A DNA stretch of 64,000 nt. It comes from Virgibacillus_R byunsanensis. GTDB lineage: Bacteria > Bacillota > Bacilli > Bacillales > Amphibacillaceae. Numbering within the stretch: the stretch's first letter is position 1; each line of letters starts with the position of its first letter. Below are positions 50,058 through 58,932 of the stretch, piece by piece. A program made the translations under genes and the position numbers. The stretch spans positions 1 to 64,000 of the forward strand of contig NZ_JBHTKJ010000008.1 in assembly GCF_042675965.1 (NCBI RefSeq), in the 5' to 3' direction. Below the pieces are notes generated by a model. It saw only the letters and a program-made list of their open reading frames with translations, did no database searches and was not told the DNA's origin.

Positions 50058-51359
50058 ATGAGTAATAAAAAAACAGTTCGTAGTTGGATGATGTATGACT
50101 TTGGTAACTCAGCATTTGCGACTGTTATTATGGCTGCAGTGTTGCCTGTATTTTACTATGATGTAGCTGCTGTAGGTCTTGATGATTTGTTAGCGGAGAG
50201 TTATTGGGCATACTCACAGTCAATTGCAGTGCTGATCGTTGCCATAATGGCTCCTTTTCTAGGTGCAATAAGCGACTTTTCGGCTGCTAAAAAAAAGTTC
50301 TTACGTTTCTTTGCCTTTATGGGAATAGTTGCAAGTATTTTATTATCCTTTGTAGGTGAAGGGGATTACATATTTGCATCGTTACTATTAATTGTTGGAA
50401 CGATAGGGTTCTCAAGCGCTAATATATTTTATGATGCATTTCTGCCAGAAATTGCTGATGAAGAAGATATTGATAAGGTATCAGCTTCAGGCTTTGCCTA
50501 TGGATACATTGGTGGGGGAGTATTATTAGCAATCAATATCTTGATGATTATAAAGTTTGAATGGTTTGGGATTCCTAATGCAACTGTTGCTAGTCAATTG
50601 TCATTTGCATTAGTAGGGATATGGTGGTTCATTTTTTCCATACCTCTATTTAAAAATATTCATGAGGAAAAGAAAGCACCCACCAAACGTGACAAATCGT
50701 ATATTAGGATTGGGTTTTCTCGTGTTACGACCACATTTAAGGAAATTAAGCAATACAAGCATTTATTACTATTTTTATTAGCTTTCTGGATGTACAATGA
50801 TGGTATTTCCACTATTATTAAAATGGCGACTATATACGGAAGAGGAATAGGGATCGACCAGAACTCTCTGATTATAGCATTATTAATTACACAGTTTGTT
50901 GGGATTCCCTGTACGTTTTTCTTTGGTTGGTTAGCTAAAATTATATCGGCTAAAAGAGCGTTGTACATTACCCTTTTCGCCTATTTAGGCATCGTTATTT
51001 TAGGGTATTTTATGACCACTGCACTGCATTTTTATTTACTTGCAATTTTTGTAGGATTAGTTCAGGGTGGAGCCCAATCTTTAAGTAGATCTATTTTCGG
51101 TAGAATGGTTCCAGATAATCGACATGCTGAGTTTTTTGGATTCTATGGTATCTCCGCAAAGTTTGCTGCCATTTTCGGACCATTTTTATTTGGGTTTATC
51201 GGACAGATAACTGGTTCAAGCAGATTGGGAATTATCTCATTAGTGGTCTTCTTTATCGGTGGAATTATACTGTTAAAGTTTGTGAATATAGAAAAAGGCA
51301 TGCAGGATGCAAAACGACAAACGAATTTTGCAGATAAAGTGGACGTAAAACCACAATAG
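50058..51359 (+). CDS. MFS transporter (UMF1/Atg22-like, YxiO type)
   Basis: A 433-residue membrane transporter with 12 TM segments. The opening RSWMMYDFGNSAFATVIMAAVLPVFYYDV is the conserved start of the vacuole-effluxer/UMF1 family, followed by FLGAISDFSAAKKKFL and FVGLVQGGAQSLSRSIFGRMVP. The B. subtilis counterpart is YxiO. Substrates are not established; amino-acid export is the function of the eukaryotic relative Atg22. ATG 50058 follows a TGGGGGC site. A 50-residue basic peptide gene follows 27 nt downstream. Confidence 0.9.
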   Translation: MSNKKTVRSWMMYDFGNSAFATVIMAAVLPVFYYDVAAVGLDDLLAESYWAYSQSIAVLIVAIMAPFLGAISDFSAAKKKFLRFFAFMGIVASILLSFVGEGDYIFASLLLIVGTIGFSSANIFYDAFLPEIADEEDIDKVSASGFAYGYIGGGVLLAINILMIIKFEWFGIPNATVASQLSFALVGIWWFIFSIPLFKNIHEEKKAPTKRDKSYIRIGFSRVTTTFKEIKQYKHLLLFLLAFWMYNDGISTIIKMATIYGRGIGIDQNSLIIALLITQFVGIPCTFFFGWLAKIISAKRALYITLFAYLGIVILGYFMTTALHFYLLAIFVGLVQGGAQSLSRSIFGRMVPDNRHAEFFGFYGISAKFAAIFGPFLFGFIGQITGSSRLGIISLVVFFIGGIILLKFVNIEKGMQDAKRQTNFADKVDVKPQ

Positions 51360-51385
51360 CATATAGCCTCTAAGGAGTGGTTAGT

Positions 51386-51538
51386 TTGCGTATCAATGGT
51401 ATTCGAAAAGCATTATATCAATTTGCTAAAATTTTGGGTGATGTAAATGCTGTCAAAAAAGGTAAAGTTGGCAAACGTGTTGGGAGACGAGTTGCAGGTC
51501 GAGGTACAGGAAAGCTATTGAGAAAACTCTTTAAATAA
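51386..51538 (+). CDS. Small basic protein, 50 residues
   Basis: The TTG start at 51386 is preceded by AAGGAG 11 nt upstream. The product is MRINGIRKALYQFAKILGDV followed by a Lys/Arg/Gly-rich part (GKVGKRVGRRVAGRGTGKLL) ending RKLFK. It is highly basic, likely nucleic-acid or membrane-phosphate binding. I do not recognise a named family. It may be co-transcribed with the MFS gene. MITE copy 2 is inserted immediately after, or in, its stop region (TTTAAATAA). Confidence 0.65.
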   Translation: MRINGIRKALYQFAKILGDVNAVKKGKVGKRVGRRVAGRGTGKLLRKLFK

Positions 51539-52133
51539 GTGGCTGTTTTTTAAAAGATTATTGTTTTTGTCACAATAGATATAAACTGCGACGTAACTTG
51601 ATGTGACGGTTAACCTACCACTACGGAAATACACTTCGCTTTCACCCATCCGGGTACAAGTGCGACATCTGCTTCGTTTCACTGCGCAGTGTCTTCTACC
51701 CGTGGGCGGCTGATGAGCCTCCTCGAGCTAACGCTCTGCGCGGTCTCAACTAGGCCTCTGCTCCCACAGGAGTCTACGTGTATTTCCTCCGCTGTTATTT
51801 CCGTTACTGTCGTGGGACTGTATCAGTATTAATAAAACATCTTACCAGTCAGGGTGAGCGGAGGGCGGTGACTCCTGCGGGAACAGCACGTGTCCGAAGA
51901 CCCCGCTTAGATGCGCCTGCGTCTTCTAGTAACGCTTCGAAGTATGCTTCCTCAGCGCAAGGGAACGAAGAAGATGATTCAAGTAGTACCCTGGCTGAGG
52001 CCGTGCCCGCGGAGAGCATCCGCCCGTAGCGATCCCAGACGGCGGCAATAGAAGTAAGCCTAAAGTTACGTCGCAGTTTACATCGACTGCGACATATCAG
52101 CAACAAAACTTACAAAATGAGCTTTAAATAAAA
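51531..52133 (+). mobile_element. MITE family R2, full copy 2
   Basis: The 583-bp element (51541-52123) has GGCTGTTTTTTAAAAGATTA at its left and the inverted counterpart at its right. Inner ends AAACTGCGACGTAACTT/AAGTTACGTCGCAGTTT are exact. AT-rich TTAAATAA flanks both sides (from 51531 and 52124). It is colinear with copy 1 but carries an extra ~60 bp near 51640-51700 and lacks another stretch. It has no credible ORF; the translations seen in it overlap on both strands and lack ribosome sites. Confidence 0.85.
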
Positions 52134-52176
52134 AACTCTCAGGTACACGAAAATGTGCGACTAAGAGTTTTCTTTT
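52131..52176 (-). terminator. Terminator of the PLC-family gene
   Basis: On the minus strand AAAACTCTTAG...CTGAGAGTTTT is followed by TTATTT. Confidence 0.7.
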
Positions 52177-52181
52177 ATTTA

Positions 52182-53093
52182 CTAAACGATGGCATCACTA
52201 TATTTATTAGATAGGTTTAATGCTAATTGTTTTCCGGTATCATAAGAAATGGAACCGATCAAATCCGATAGAAATTTAGAGGTACGCTCATTTGTGTTCC
52301 AATATTCAAGTACTTCAGATAAAATTTCGATTCCTTCTGCACGTCCTTGCTCGTACAATTGAAGGAAGCTTTTCGAACAAGGTTCGTTTGTAGCCGGGTG
52401 ATACCAGGTTTTTTCTTTTTCGTTTAAATAATCAACATTATCCTTTATTGGTCTATGGGAATAGGAAGAAATAACTGATTTAAACATGGAATTTTTCCAT
52501 CCATATGGATCTGAAAGCAACTTTAAGGCAAGCTTCATATCCCTGTATGCTTTTTGGATATATTCTGTAGATTCTCGTTTAACCTCCGGGTAGTGCCTCT
52601 TTATGGTTGTATGTAGTAAATCAATAATGTCTCTATTTAATGAGAAACCAACATCAATTTCCTTATACACTGGCGCTTTCCAGGTTTTTAAATTATGGTA
52701 TTTTTCCATCATTGCTGTATCTATTAATACTTCGAGTTTTTGGTGGTTGCTGCCTTCGTATCCAGCCCGGTAGTGAATGTACGGGTGGGCATTTCGGTCT
52801 AAAATGTGATGGGTTACAAAACCAAAGACATATGCCTGCACATGAGAATCCATATTTTTTGCAGAAGATATAAGGTCAATTAAAAAATCCCCGCAATGCT
52901 TTGTATGCAATTTCATCCCAATTTCGTGAACAGGTTCATCCTTAATCCATGGCCAGAAATTATAATAAAAAAATGGGTCTGGACCCTGTGCACCGAGATT
53001 CATATATGTTTCAAGTTGTGTGAATGGATTGGGGTTTTCTATTGTATCAACCACATCTTCACAAAAAAGCATATGGGTCCAAATATTTGGCAT
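52182..53093 (-). CDS. Zinc-dependent phospholipase C family protein
   Basis: A 303-residue protein of the zinc-dependent PLC/S1-P1 nuclease-like fold. Candidate ligands: the N-terminal W4/H7 context (NIWTHMLF), D in AQGPDPFFYY, HTKHCGDF and HHILDRNAHPYIHY with D and two His. There is no signal peptide, unlike secreted bacillar PLC, so it is probably cytoplasmic; the hydrolase substrate is unknown. An AGGAGG site precedes the ATG at 53093. A fragment of MITE R2 lies 36 bp upstream of its start, so its promoter may sit in or next to that fragment. Confidence 0.85.
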   Translation of the reverse strand: MPNIWTHMLFCEDVVDTIENPNPFTQLETYMNLGAQGPDPFFYYNFWPWIKDEPVHEIGMKLHTKHCGDFLIDLISSAKNMDSHVQAYVFGFVTHHILDRNAHPYIHYRAGYEGSNHQKLEVLIDTAMMEKYHNLKTWKAPVYKEIDVGFSLNRDIIDLLHTTIKRHYPEVKRESTEYIQKAYRDMKLALKLLSDPYGWKNSMFKSVISSYSHRPIKDNVDYLNEKEKTWYHPATNEPCSKSFLQLYEQGRAEGIEILSEVLEYWNTNERTSKFLSDLIGSISYDTGKQLALNLSNKYSDAIV

Positions 53094-53128
53094 TTGAAAT
53101 CCTCCTTGTGATAAAGCTTATAAATTAA

Positions 53129-53228
53129 GGCTGTTTTAGTAAAGTTTGTTGCCTTTTGAGAGAATAGATATAAACTGCGACGTAACTTTAGGCTTACTTC
53201 TATTGCCGCCTCCGGGATCGCTACGGAC
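53129..53228 (+). mobile_element. MITE R2 fragment (single end)
   Basis: GGCTGTTTTAGTAAAG and ATATAAACTGCGACGTAACT, then TTAGGCTTACTTCTATTGCC, match the inverted right end of the full copies and stop at CTACGGAC. The opposite end is absent. It lies between the PLC gene and fumC; the rest of 53229-53446 shows no gene. Confidence 0.8.
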
Positions 53229-53446
53229 CGTGTCTTCCTTATTTTATTATAGTGGAAACTGTTTAAAAATAACTAGTATGAAACTCGTACGTTTTTGTGA
53301 CTTCCTATTATATTTCCTAATATTGTAACATAATTCCATTTTTCTTATTTTTATATAAAGTATTGATATGATAGGTGATTATCTGCTTAAAAATTTGTTA
53401 CAATAGGAATTGGTAATAAAGTATGTACATAGGGAGGAAGCAACAA

Positions 53447-54832
53447 ATGGATTATCGTATAGAAAAAGACACTTTGGGAGAAATAGAAGTACCTGCTGAT
53501 AAATATTGGGGGGCACAAACAGAACGCAGTAAACAGAACTTTCCTATTGGTAATGAAAAGATGCCAAATGAAGTTGTAAAGGCTTTTGCAATCTTAAAAA
53601 AGAGTGCTGCAAAGGCAAACAGTGAATTAGGGTTAATGGATGAGAAAAAGGCAGAGGCTATTGCTTATGCTGCTGATCAAGTGATAGATGATAAATTAAC
53701 GGACCATTTTCCGTTAGTTGTTTGGCAAACAGGTAGTGGAACACAATCTAACATGAACGTAAATGAAGTAATTGCGTTTGTGGGTAATCAGTGGTTAACC
53801 GAACAAGGAAGCGATTTGATGCTTCATCCAAACGATGATGTCAATAAATCACAGAGTTCTAATGACACATACCCTACTGCTATGCATATAGCCTCTGTTT
53901 TAAAAGTTGAAGATACAGTTCTTCCGGCATTACGTATATTAAAAGAGTCGGTAAAAGTAAAAATGGATGCCTTTCAAGATATTGTGAAAATCGGTCGTAC
54001 ACATTTGCAGGATGCAACTCCACTAACACTTGGACAAGAAGTGAGTGGTTGGCATCGTATGCTTGAGAAATCTGAAAAAATGATTAGTGAGAGCACTAAT
54101 TACTTGAAAGAGTTGGCTATTGGCGGAACAGCTGTTGGAACTGGGTTGAATGCACATCCTGATTTTTCAGAGAAAGTATGTGAAGCGATTAATGGATTTA
54201 CGGATAAAGACTTCATATCTGCTCCGAATAAGTTCCACGCATTAACAAGTCATGATGAAACGGTTTATGCACATGGAGCATTAAAGGGACTTGCTGCTGA
54301 CTTAATGAAGATTGCAAATGATGTACGTTGGTTAGCTAGTGGTCCACGATGCGGTATTGGTGAAATTACAATTCCAGCTAATGAGCCAGGAAGTTCTATC
54401 ATGCCTGGAAAAGTAAATCCAACTCAAAGTGAATCTGTAACAATGGTTGTAGCACAAGTTATGGGAAATGATGCTACTATTGGTTTCTCGGCTAGTCAAG
54501 GTAACTTTGAATTAAACGTATTCAAACCAGTAATTGCATATAATTTCTTACAATCATGCCAAATCCTTGCAGATAGCATGCTTTCATTTGATGAACGTTG
54601 TGTTAAAGGCATCGAACCAAATCACGAGCAAATTGAGAAATATTTAAATGACTCATTAATGCTAGTTACTGCATTAAATCCACACATTGGTTATGAAAAT
54701 GCTGCAAAGATTGCTAAAACGGCATTTAATAATGATTCCACGTTAAAAGAAACGGCTGTGGAACTAGGATTATTAACGGAAGAAAAATTCGATCAATATG
54801 TTGATCCAAAAGAAATGACACATCCGAAGTAA
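53447..54832 (+). CDS. fumC: Class II fumarate hydratase
   Basis: A 461-residue TCA-cycle enzyme that hydrates fumarate to L-malate without an Fe-S cluster. The signature GSSIMPGKVNP carries the mobile-loop catalytic Ser, with TGSGTQSNMNVNEVIA, VNKSQSSNDTYPTA and GRTHLQDATPLTLGQE around the active site (catalytic His-Glu in the last). Size matches FumC (about 460). ATG 53447 with GGGAGGAAG is chosen over ATG 53423. It stands alone and ends at a strong terminator. It complements odhAB in this window. Confidence 0.96.
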   Translation: MDYRIEKDTLGEIEVPADKYWGAQTERSKQNFPIGNEKMPNEVVKAFAILKKSAAKANSELGLMDEKKAEAIAYAADQVIDDKLTDHFPLVVWQTGSGTQSNMNVNEVIAFVGNQWLTEQGSDLMLHPNDDVNKSQSSNDTYPTAMHIASVLKVEDTVLPALRILKESVKVKMDAFQDIVKIGRTHLQDATPLTLGQEVSGWHRMLEKSEKMISESTNYLKELAIGGTAVGTGLNAHPDFSEKVCEAINGFTDKDFISAPNKFHALTSHDETVYAHGALKGLAADLMKIANDVRWLASGPRCGIGEITIPANEPGSSIMPGKVNPTQSESVTMVVAQVMGNDATIGFSASQGNFELNVFKPVIAYNFLQSCQILADSMLSFDERCVKGIEPNHEQIEKYLNDSLMLVTALNPHIGYENAAKIAKTAFNNDSTLKETAVELGLLTEEKFDQYVDPKEMTHPK

Positions 54833-54842
54833 ATAAACATAT

Positions 54843-54886
54843 AGAAAAACGCTCATTTATCATCATCTTGATAGGAGCGTTTTTTT
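54843..54886 (+). terminator. Terminator of fumC
   Basis: AAACGCTCATTTATCA...TGATAGGAGCGTT stem followed by TTTTTTATTTTTTT. Confidence 0.85.
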
Positions 54887-54932
54887 ATTTTTTTATATTC
54901 CAAACTAAGCACAATTTACCAACAATATTTCG

Positions 54933-54963
54933 TGATAAGTTTTCGTAAAATGTGAACAATATA
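54933..54963 (+). promoter_or_regulatory. SigG promoter of the SASP gene
   Basis: TGATAA and CAATATA, 18 bp apart, resemble SigG -35 and -10 elements, ending 20 bp before the start codon. Confidence 0.55.
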
Positions 54964-54982
54964 GGTACAGGAGGTGATAAAT

Positions 54983-55189
54983 ATGGCTAATAACAATTCT
55001 TCTAATCAATTAGTAGTACCTGGAGCACAACAAGCACTTGACCAAATGAAGTTTGAAATTGCTCAAGAATTTGGCGTTAATTTAGGTGCTGATACAACTT
55101 CTCGTGCTAACGGTTCTGTCGGTGGTGAAATTACAAAGCGTCTAGTTGCAACTGCTCAACAGCAATTCAGTGGACAACAACCTAAATAA
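54983..55189 (+). CDS. Alpha/beta-type small acid-soluble spore protein
   Basis: A 68-residue DNA-binding protein that coats the forespore chromosome and protects it from UV and heat. Both conserved motifs are present: ALDQMKFEIAQEFGVNLGAD with the GPR protease cleavage region (FEIAQEFG), and TSRANGSVGGEITKRLVATAQQ. ATG 54983 follows a perfect AGGAGGTGAT at 8 nt. It may correspond to SspA/SspB; which paralogue cannot be told. Followed by a GAGGGAAG/CTTCCCTC hairpin at 55235-55266. Confidence 0.95.
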   Translation: MANNNSSNQLVVPGAQQALDQMKFEIAQEFGVNLGADTTSRANGSVGGEITKRLVATAQQQFSGQQPK

Positions 55190-55332
55190 ACAATGGCTCG
55201 GAAGGGAATCCCCCTTACCTGATAATATGTTTATAGAGGGAAGGTCTTTATCGACTTCCCTCTAATAATGAAACAGTATAATGGTATTATTTACATATTA
55301 TAGAGAATTATTCATATTTATGAGTTGTTTCT

Positions 55333-56430
55333 TTACTTGATTCGTTTTTCGTTTTCTGGGTCAAAGAAGTGTACATTGTTCATGTCAAATGCAAGATTGA
55401 TGTTTTCGCCACCATGAATGTCGGTACGTGAATCAACCCTTGCGATAAAGTCCTGGTCGTTTACTTTTGAATAAAGATAGGATTCTGCTCCCATTAATTC
55501 CGCTACATCTATAGTTGCTGTGATTTTGGTATCTGGAGTGGAATCAATAAACACAGGCTCATCATGAATGTCCTCTGGGCGAATTCCCAAAATGATGTCT
55601 TTACCTACGAATCCTTGGTTTCGAAGTGTCTTCATTTTACCTTCTGGAACTTTGACTTTAATGTCTTCCATTACAAAATGATTTTCTTCAAGTGTACCGG
55701 TAAAGAAGTTCATAGATGGAGATCCGATAAATCCACCAACAAATACATTTTCAGGTGAATCGTAAACTTCTTTAGGAGCACCTACTTGTTGAATAATACC
55801 ATCTTTCATAACGACAAGTCGCGTTGCCATTGTCATTGCTTCCGTTTGGTCGTGTGTGACATAAATGGTAGTTGTTTGTAAACGACGGTGAAGCTTTTGA
55901 ATTTCAGCACGCATTTGCACACGTAATTTAGCATCTAGATTGGATAAGGGCTCATCCATTAAAAATACTTTAGCATCACGTACAATGGCACGACCTAACG
56001 CTACACGCTGACGTTGTCCACCTGAAAGCGCCTTAGGTTTTCGGTCCAGGTATGCTTCAAGACCTAAAATGTTTGCAGCATTATTAACACGCTGTGCAAT
56101 TTCATCCTTTTTAAATTTACGTAGTTTTAATCCAAATGCCATATTGTCATAAACACTCATGTGTGGATATAGGGCATAATTTTGGAAAACCATTGCAATA
56201 TCACGATCTTTTGGTGCAACATCGTTCATTTTTTTATCATTGATGAACAATTCACCATCTGTAATTTCTTCTAAACCAGCAATCATTCTTAAAGTTGTTG
56301 ATTTACCACAACCTGAAGGTCCAACAAAAACAATAAACTCTTTATCTTGGATATGTAAATTAAAATCGTCTACAGCAGTCTCTTTTTTATCATATATTTT
56401 CTGTATATGATTTAGCTTTAATTCAGCCAT
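55333..56430 (-). CDS. msmX: Carbohydrate ABC transporter ATPase (MsmX/UgpC type)
   Basis: A 365-residue CUT1-family ATPase that energises several sugar importers. Walker A is GPSGCGKST, the Q-loop MVFQNYALYPH, signature ALSGGQRQRVALGRAI, Walker B VFLMDEPLSNLD and the switch His is in YVTHDQTEAM. The C-terminal ~130 residues form the OB-type regulatory domain (IILGIRPEDIHDEP, LMGAESYLY). The B. subtilis MsmX is a shared ATPase for multiple transporters; no binding protein or permease genes are nearby here, in keeping with that. ATG 56430 has a GGAGGA site; the frame open to 56508 is not used. The PucR-type regulator gene yxkF lies upstream, as in B. subtilis. Confidence 0.92.
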   Translation of the reverse strand: MAELKLNHIQKIYDKKETAVDDFNLHIQDKEFIVFVGPSGCGKSTTLRMIAGLEEITDGELFINDKKMNDVAPKDRDIAMVFQNYALYPHMSVYDNMAFGLKLRKFKKDEIAQRVNNAANILGLEAYLDRKPKALSGGQRQRVALGRAIVRDAKVFLMDEPLSNLDAKLRVQMRAEIQKLHRRLQTTTIYVTHDQTEAMTMATRLVVMKDGIIQQVGAPKEVYDSPENVFVGGFIGSPSMNFFTGTLEENHFVMEDIKVKVPEGKMKTLRNQGFVGKDIILGIRPEDIHDEPVFIDSTPDTKITATIDVAELMGAESYLYSKVNDQDFIARVDSRTDIHGGENINLAFDMNNVHFFDPENEKRIK

Positions 56431-56502
56431 GTATATTCCTCCATTACAATTATTTATTACATCTATTGTATAAAAGATAAGTTTGGAATGTATATAGTAA
56501 AC

Positions 56503-56541
56503 ATGCACAAAGAACCTAGAGTCTTTTGTGCATGTTTATGA
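56503..56541 (-). terminator. Hairpin between yxkF and msmX
   Basis: AAACATGCACAAAG...CTTTTGTGCATGTTT is a strong 14-bp stem. The T run is weak, so some read-through into msmX is possible. Confidence 0.6.
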
Positions 56542-56552
56542 AAGTATAATTT

Positions 56553-57446
56553 TTAGTTGTCTTGTTCAGCTTTCAACCCCAAAATTGCCAGGTACACAGT
56601 TACTGCCTGATGGAATTGCCGAACATCAATTCCGGTTATGTCGATAAATTTATCAATCCGGTATTGCAGACTATTGCGATGCATGTACAGTTCCTTTGCT
56701 GTAACCGAAATGTTTAAATTACACGCTATAAACGTTTCTATTGTCTTTAGAAGTTCTTCATCATCTTTAACATCTCTTAATACACTTTGTGTGATGCTTT
56801 TTCGTAATGGCTTGTCTGCCTTTTCGATAAAAAGATACGGGATGACGTCTATATAGTTAACTACTGCTTTTGCAGAATAAGTAAAAGCTACTCTGGATCC
56901 TTGTTTTAATGTTTGATAATAGGATGGCGCTTCGAAATGATTACGTACAAAGGAGCCAACAAAGAATTTAATCTTTACATATAAATCACTCATTAAGACA
57001 TCAATGATTTGTTCGTATGACATACTTTCATCTTTAGATCCTGATTGCTCTTCTATTATAATTCCCTCTTGTTCATTTTCCCACAGAACAGGAACAGTTT
57101 TATTAAAGAGCTCATTGATTGCATTTTTAAATGTATGGGGATCTATTTGGTTTTTTTGAATGGAAAAGTAGATAAATCGATATGTAGATCTTGTTTTTGC
57201 CGGTTTCTCAGTGGTGATACGTGTTTGCCAACGCTGCTCATCCATAGTAGGTACAGGAAATACGGAATCATAAGGCTGTAAAAACGTGTTTAATAAAACG
57301 TCGTCTTTTGTAGTTAACTCCCTTTTCTTTATACCAATGAGTTCATCTGTAGTTGTTATAAACCATTTATAAGTGTCATCAGATGTAATAGGATATTTCT
57401 CGTAAGTTATTAATGACGGAAAAATGGATCTTAATTTATTTATCAT
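56553..57446 (-). CDS. yxkF: PucR-family helix-turn-helix regulator (YxkF-like)
   Basis: A 297-residue transcription regulator. The C-terminal PucR-type HTH (LKTIETFIACNLNISVTAKELYMHRNSLQYRIDKFIDITGIDVR) is canonical. The N-terminal part has no clear ligand domain. The B. subtilis order yxkF-msmX is preserved, suggesting regulation of sugar uptake, but the effector is unknown. ATG 57446 follows an AAGGAAA site; the open frame to 57533 encodes an unlikely extension. Confidence 0.85.
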   Translation of the reverse strand: MINKLRSIFPSLITYEKYPITSDDTYKWFITTTDELIGIKKRELTTKDDVLLNTFLQPYDSVFPVPTMDEQRWQTRITTEKPAKTRSTYRFIYFSIQKNQIDPHTFKNAINELFNKTVPVLWENEQEGIIIEEQSGSKDESMSYEQIIDVLMSDLYVKIKFFVGSFVRNHFEAPSYYQTLKQGSRVAFTYSAKAVVNYIDVIPYLFIEKADKPLRKSITQSVLRDVKDDEELLKTIETFIACNLNISVTAKELYMHRNSLQYRIDKFIDITGIDVRQFHQAVTVYLAILGLKAEQDN

Positions 57447-57587
57447 AGGAATTTCCTTCTTTCCAAAGGGAATATATCTATTATAACAATGAAGTAGGTT
57501 AAGAAAAACGATTAATATCGAATTAGTATACATGAAACAATTGGTTTGTTATAGTTGTTTTAGCTTGAAATTGAAGGAGGAAAAATT

Positions 57588-57944
57588 GTGCCTAACATTT
57601 ATGATAGTGCGTACGATTTAGAAAAGGCAATTCGTGAAAGTGAAGAATTTACAAATCTTAAACAAGCATATGAGGCAGTAATGAACGATGAGTCTGCTAA
57701 ACAAATGTTTAATAACTTCCGCGATACACAAATGCAATTACAAGAAAAACAAATGCAAGGTGAAGAGATCACCGAGGAAGAAGTTGAAAAAGCTCGCCAA
57801 GTAGTAGAGCTTGTTCAGCAACATGAAGATATCTCTAAATTGATGGAGCAAGAACAACATTTAAACACGGTGATTAATGATGTTAGCCGTATCATTACAA
57901 AGCCATTAGAAGAACTTTATGGTGCACCGGAAGAATCTGAATAA
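57588..57944 (+). CDS. yheA: YheA (YlbF/YmcA family) protein
   Basis: A 118-residue helical protein of the YlbF/YmcA family, with NIYDSAYDLEKAIRESEEF, LKQAYEAVMNDESAKQMFNNFRD and QHEDISKLMEQEQHLN. Paralogues YlbF, YmcA and YaaT form a complex affecting biofilm, competence and RNA maturation; YheA itself is uncharacterised. The GTG start follows a GGAGG site. It heads the B. subtilis-like yhe/yha stretch running to the end of the window. A long terminator follows. Confidence 0.9.
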   Translation: MPNIYDSAYDLEKAIRESEEFTNLKQAYEAVMNDESAKQMFNNFRDTQMQLQEKQMQGEEITEEEVEKARQVVELVQQHEDISKLMEQEQHLNTVINDVSRIITKPLEELYGAPEESE

Positions 57945-57958
57945 AACCTTAATGTAAC

Positions 57959-57999
57959 AAGTACTCGTAGAAATTAGTTTTCTACGAGTACTTTTTTGC
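57959..57999 (+). terminator. Terminator of yheA
   Basis: AAGTACTCGTAGAAA...TTTCTACGAGTACTT stem with TTTTT. Confidence 0.9.
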
Positions 58000-58074
58000 T
58001 AGGAAAATTACATGCAGGATTTTCTCGATTAATGACGAAAGAGTATGTAACAAGAAGAATAGAAAGGAGTTAAA

Positions 58075-58848
58075 ATGATGCCTACTGTTTTATTGGAAAG
58101 TAAAAATAATATATCCTATATTTCGTTGAATCGTGCAGAACGTTACAATGCTTTGAATAAAGAAATGCTTGAAGATTTACTTAAAGTACTAGTGCAAGTG
58201 GAAAAAAACGACGATAAGATCGTCATATTAAGTGGTGAAGGTAAGGCTTTTTGTGCTGGTGGTGATATAGCCATGATGAAGGATTTTGCTAAAAAGGAAT
58301 TTTACGATCAAGTCATGAGTGCCATTGAAGAAATTATACTTAAATTATATAAGCTGAATAAAATTGTTATTTCAGCTATCCAAGGATCCGCAGCAGGTCT
58401 TGGTTTGAGTCTTGCTTTAACAGCAGATTATGTAATTGCACAAAAGCAGGCAAAGCTTGGAATGTTATTCATTGGTATTGGACTAGCCCCTGATGGCGGA
58501 GGTCATTTTTGGCTAAATGAACGATTGGGCACACAAAAGGCCAAGCACTTTATATGGAATATGCGGCAAGTAAAAGGCGATGAAGCTGAATTCATGGGAC
58601 TTACTGATATCGTAACAGACAATCCAGTAGTAGAAGAAGCAACCAAAGTTGGAGAGCAAATACTGTCTACTCCGATAACAGCGATGTTGAAAACGAAGAT
58701 GGTTTATCATAACGAAAAAGAGGCGACATTAAGGCGATATTTAAAAGAGGAAATAAAAGCACAATGGGAACTAAAGAATACAGAAGACCATCAAGAAGGT
58801 GTAAGTGCATTTTTAGAAAAGAGGAAGCCGGTTTTTAAAGGGCGATAA
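58075..58848 (+). CDS. yhaR: Enoyl-CoA hydratase/isomerase family protein (YhaR)
   Basis: A 257-residue crotonase-fold protein. The oxyanion-hole motifs are GEGKAFCAGGDIAMM and GSAAGLGLSLALTADYVIA, with IGIGLAPDGGGHFWLNERLG carrying the region of the second acid. Catalytic glutamates of true hydratases are not both visible, so isomerase or another CoA role is possible. Position matches B. subtilis yhaR. Two adjacent ATG codons (58075 and 58078) follow GGAG; either may be used. Confidence 0.85.
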   Translation: MMPTVLLESKNNISYISLNRAERYNALNKEMLEDLLKVLVQVEKNDDKIVILSGEGKAFCAGGDIAMMKDFAKKEFYDQVMSAIEEIILKLYKLNKIVISAIQGSAAGLGLSLALTADYVIAQKQAKLGMLFIGIGLAPDGGGHFWLNERLGTQKAKHFIWNMRQVKGDEAEFMGLTDIVTDNPVVEEATKVGEQILSTPITAMLKTKMVYHNEKEATLRRYLKEEIKAQWELKNTEDHQEGVSAFLEKRKPVFKGR

Positions 58849-58854
58849 TATAAA

Positions 58855-58907
58855 GGACGACTCACAATTGTTTTCTCCTATAACTTAATTGTGAAGTCGT
58901 CCCTTTT
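58855..58907 (+). terminator. Terminator of yhaR
   Basis: GGACGACTCACAATT...AATTGTGAAGTCGTCC stem followed by CTTTTT. Confidence 0.85.
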
Positions 58908-58932
58908 TGTAGGTAAGGAAAGTCTTGTATAT

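Noticed and set aside
51778..52106. Overlapping frames inside MITE R2 copy 2
   Set aside because: They lie on both strands of a non-coding element, are not preserved between the two copies and lack ribosome sites.
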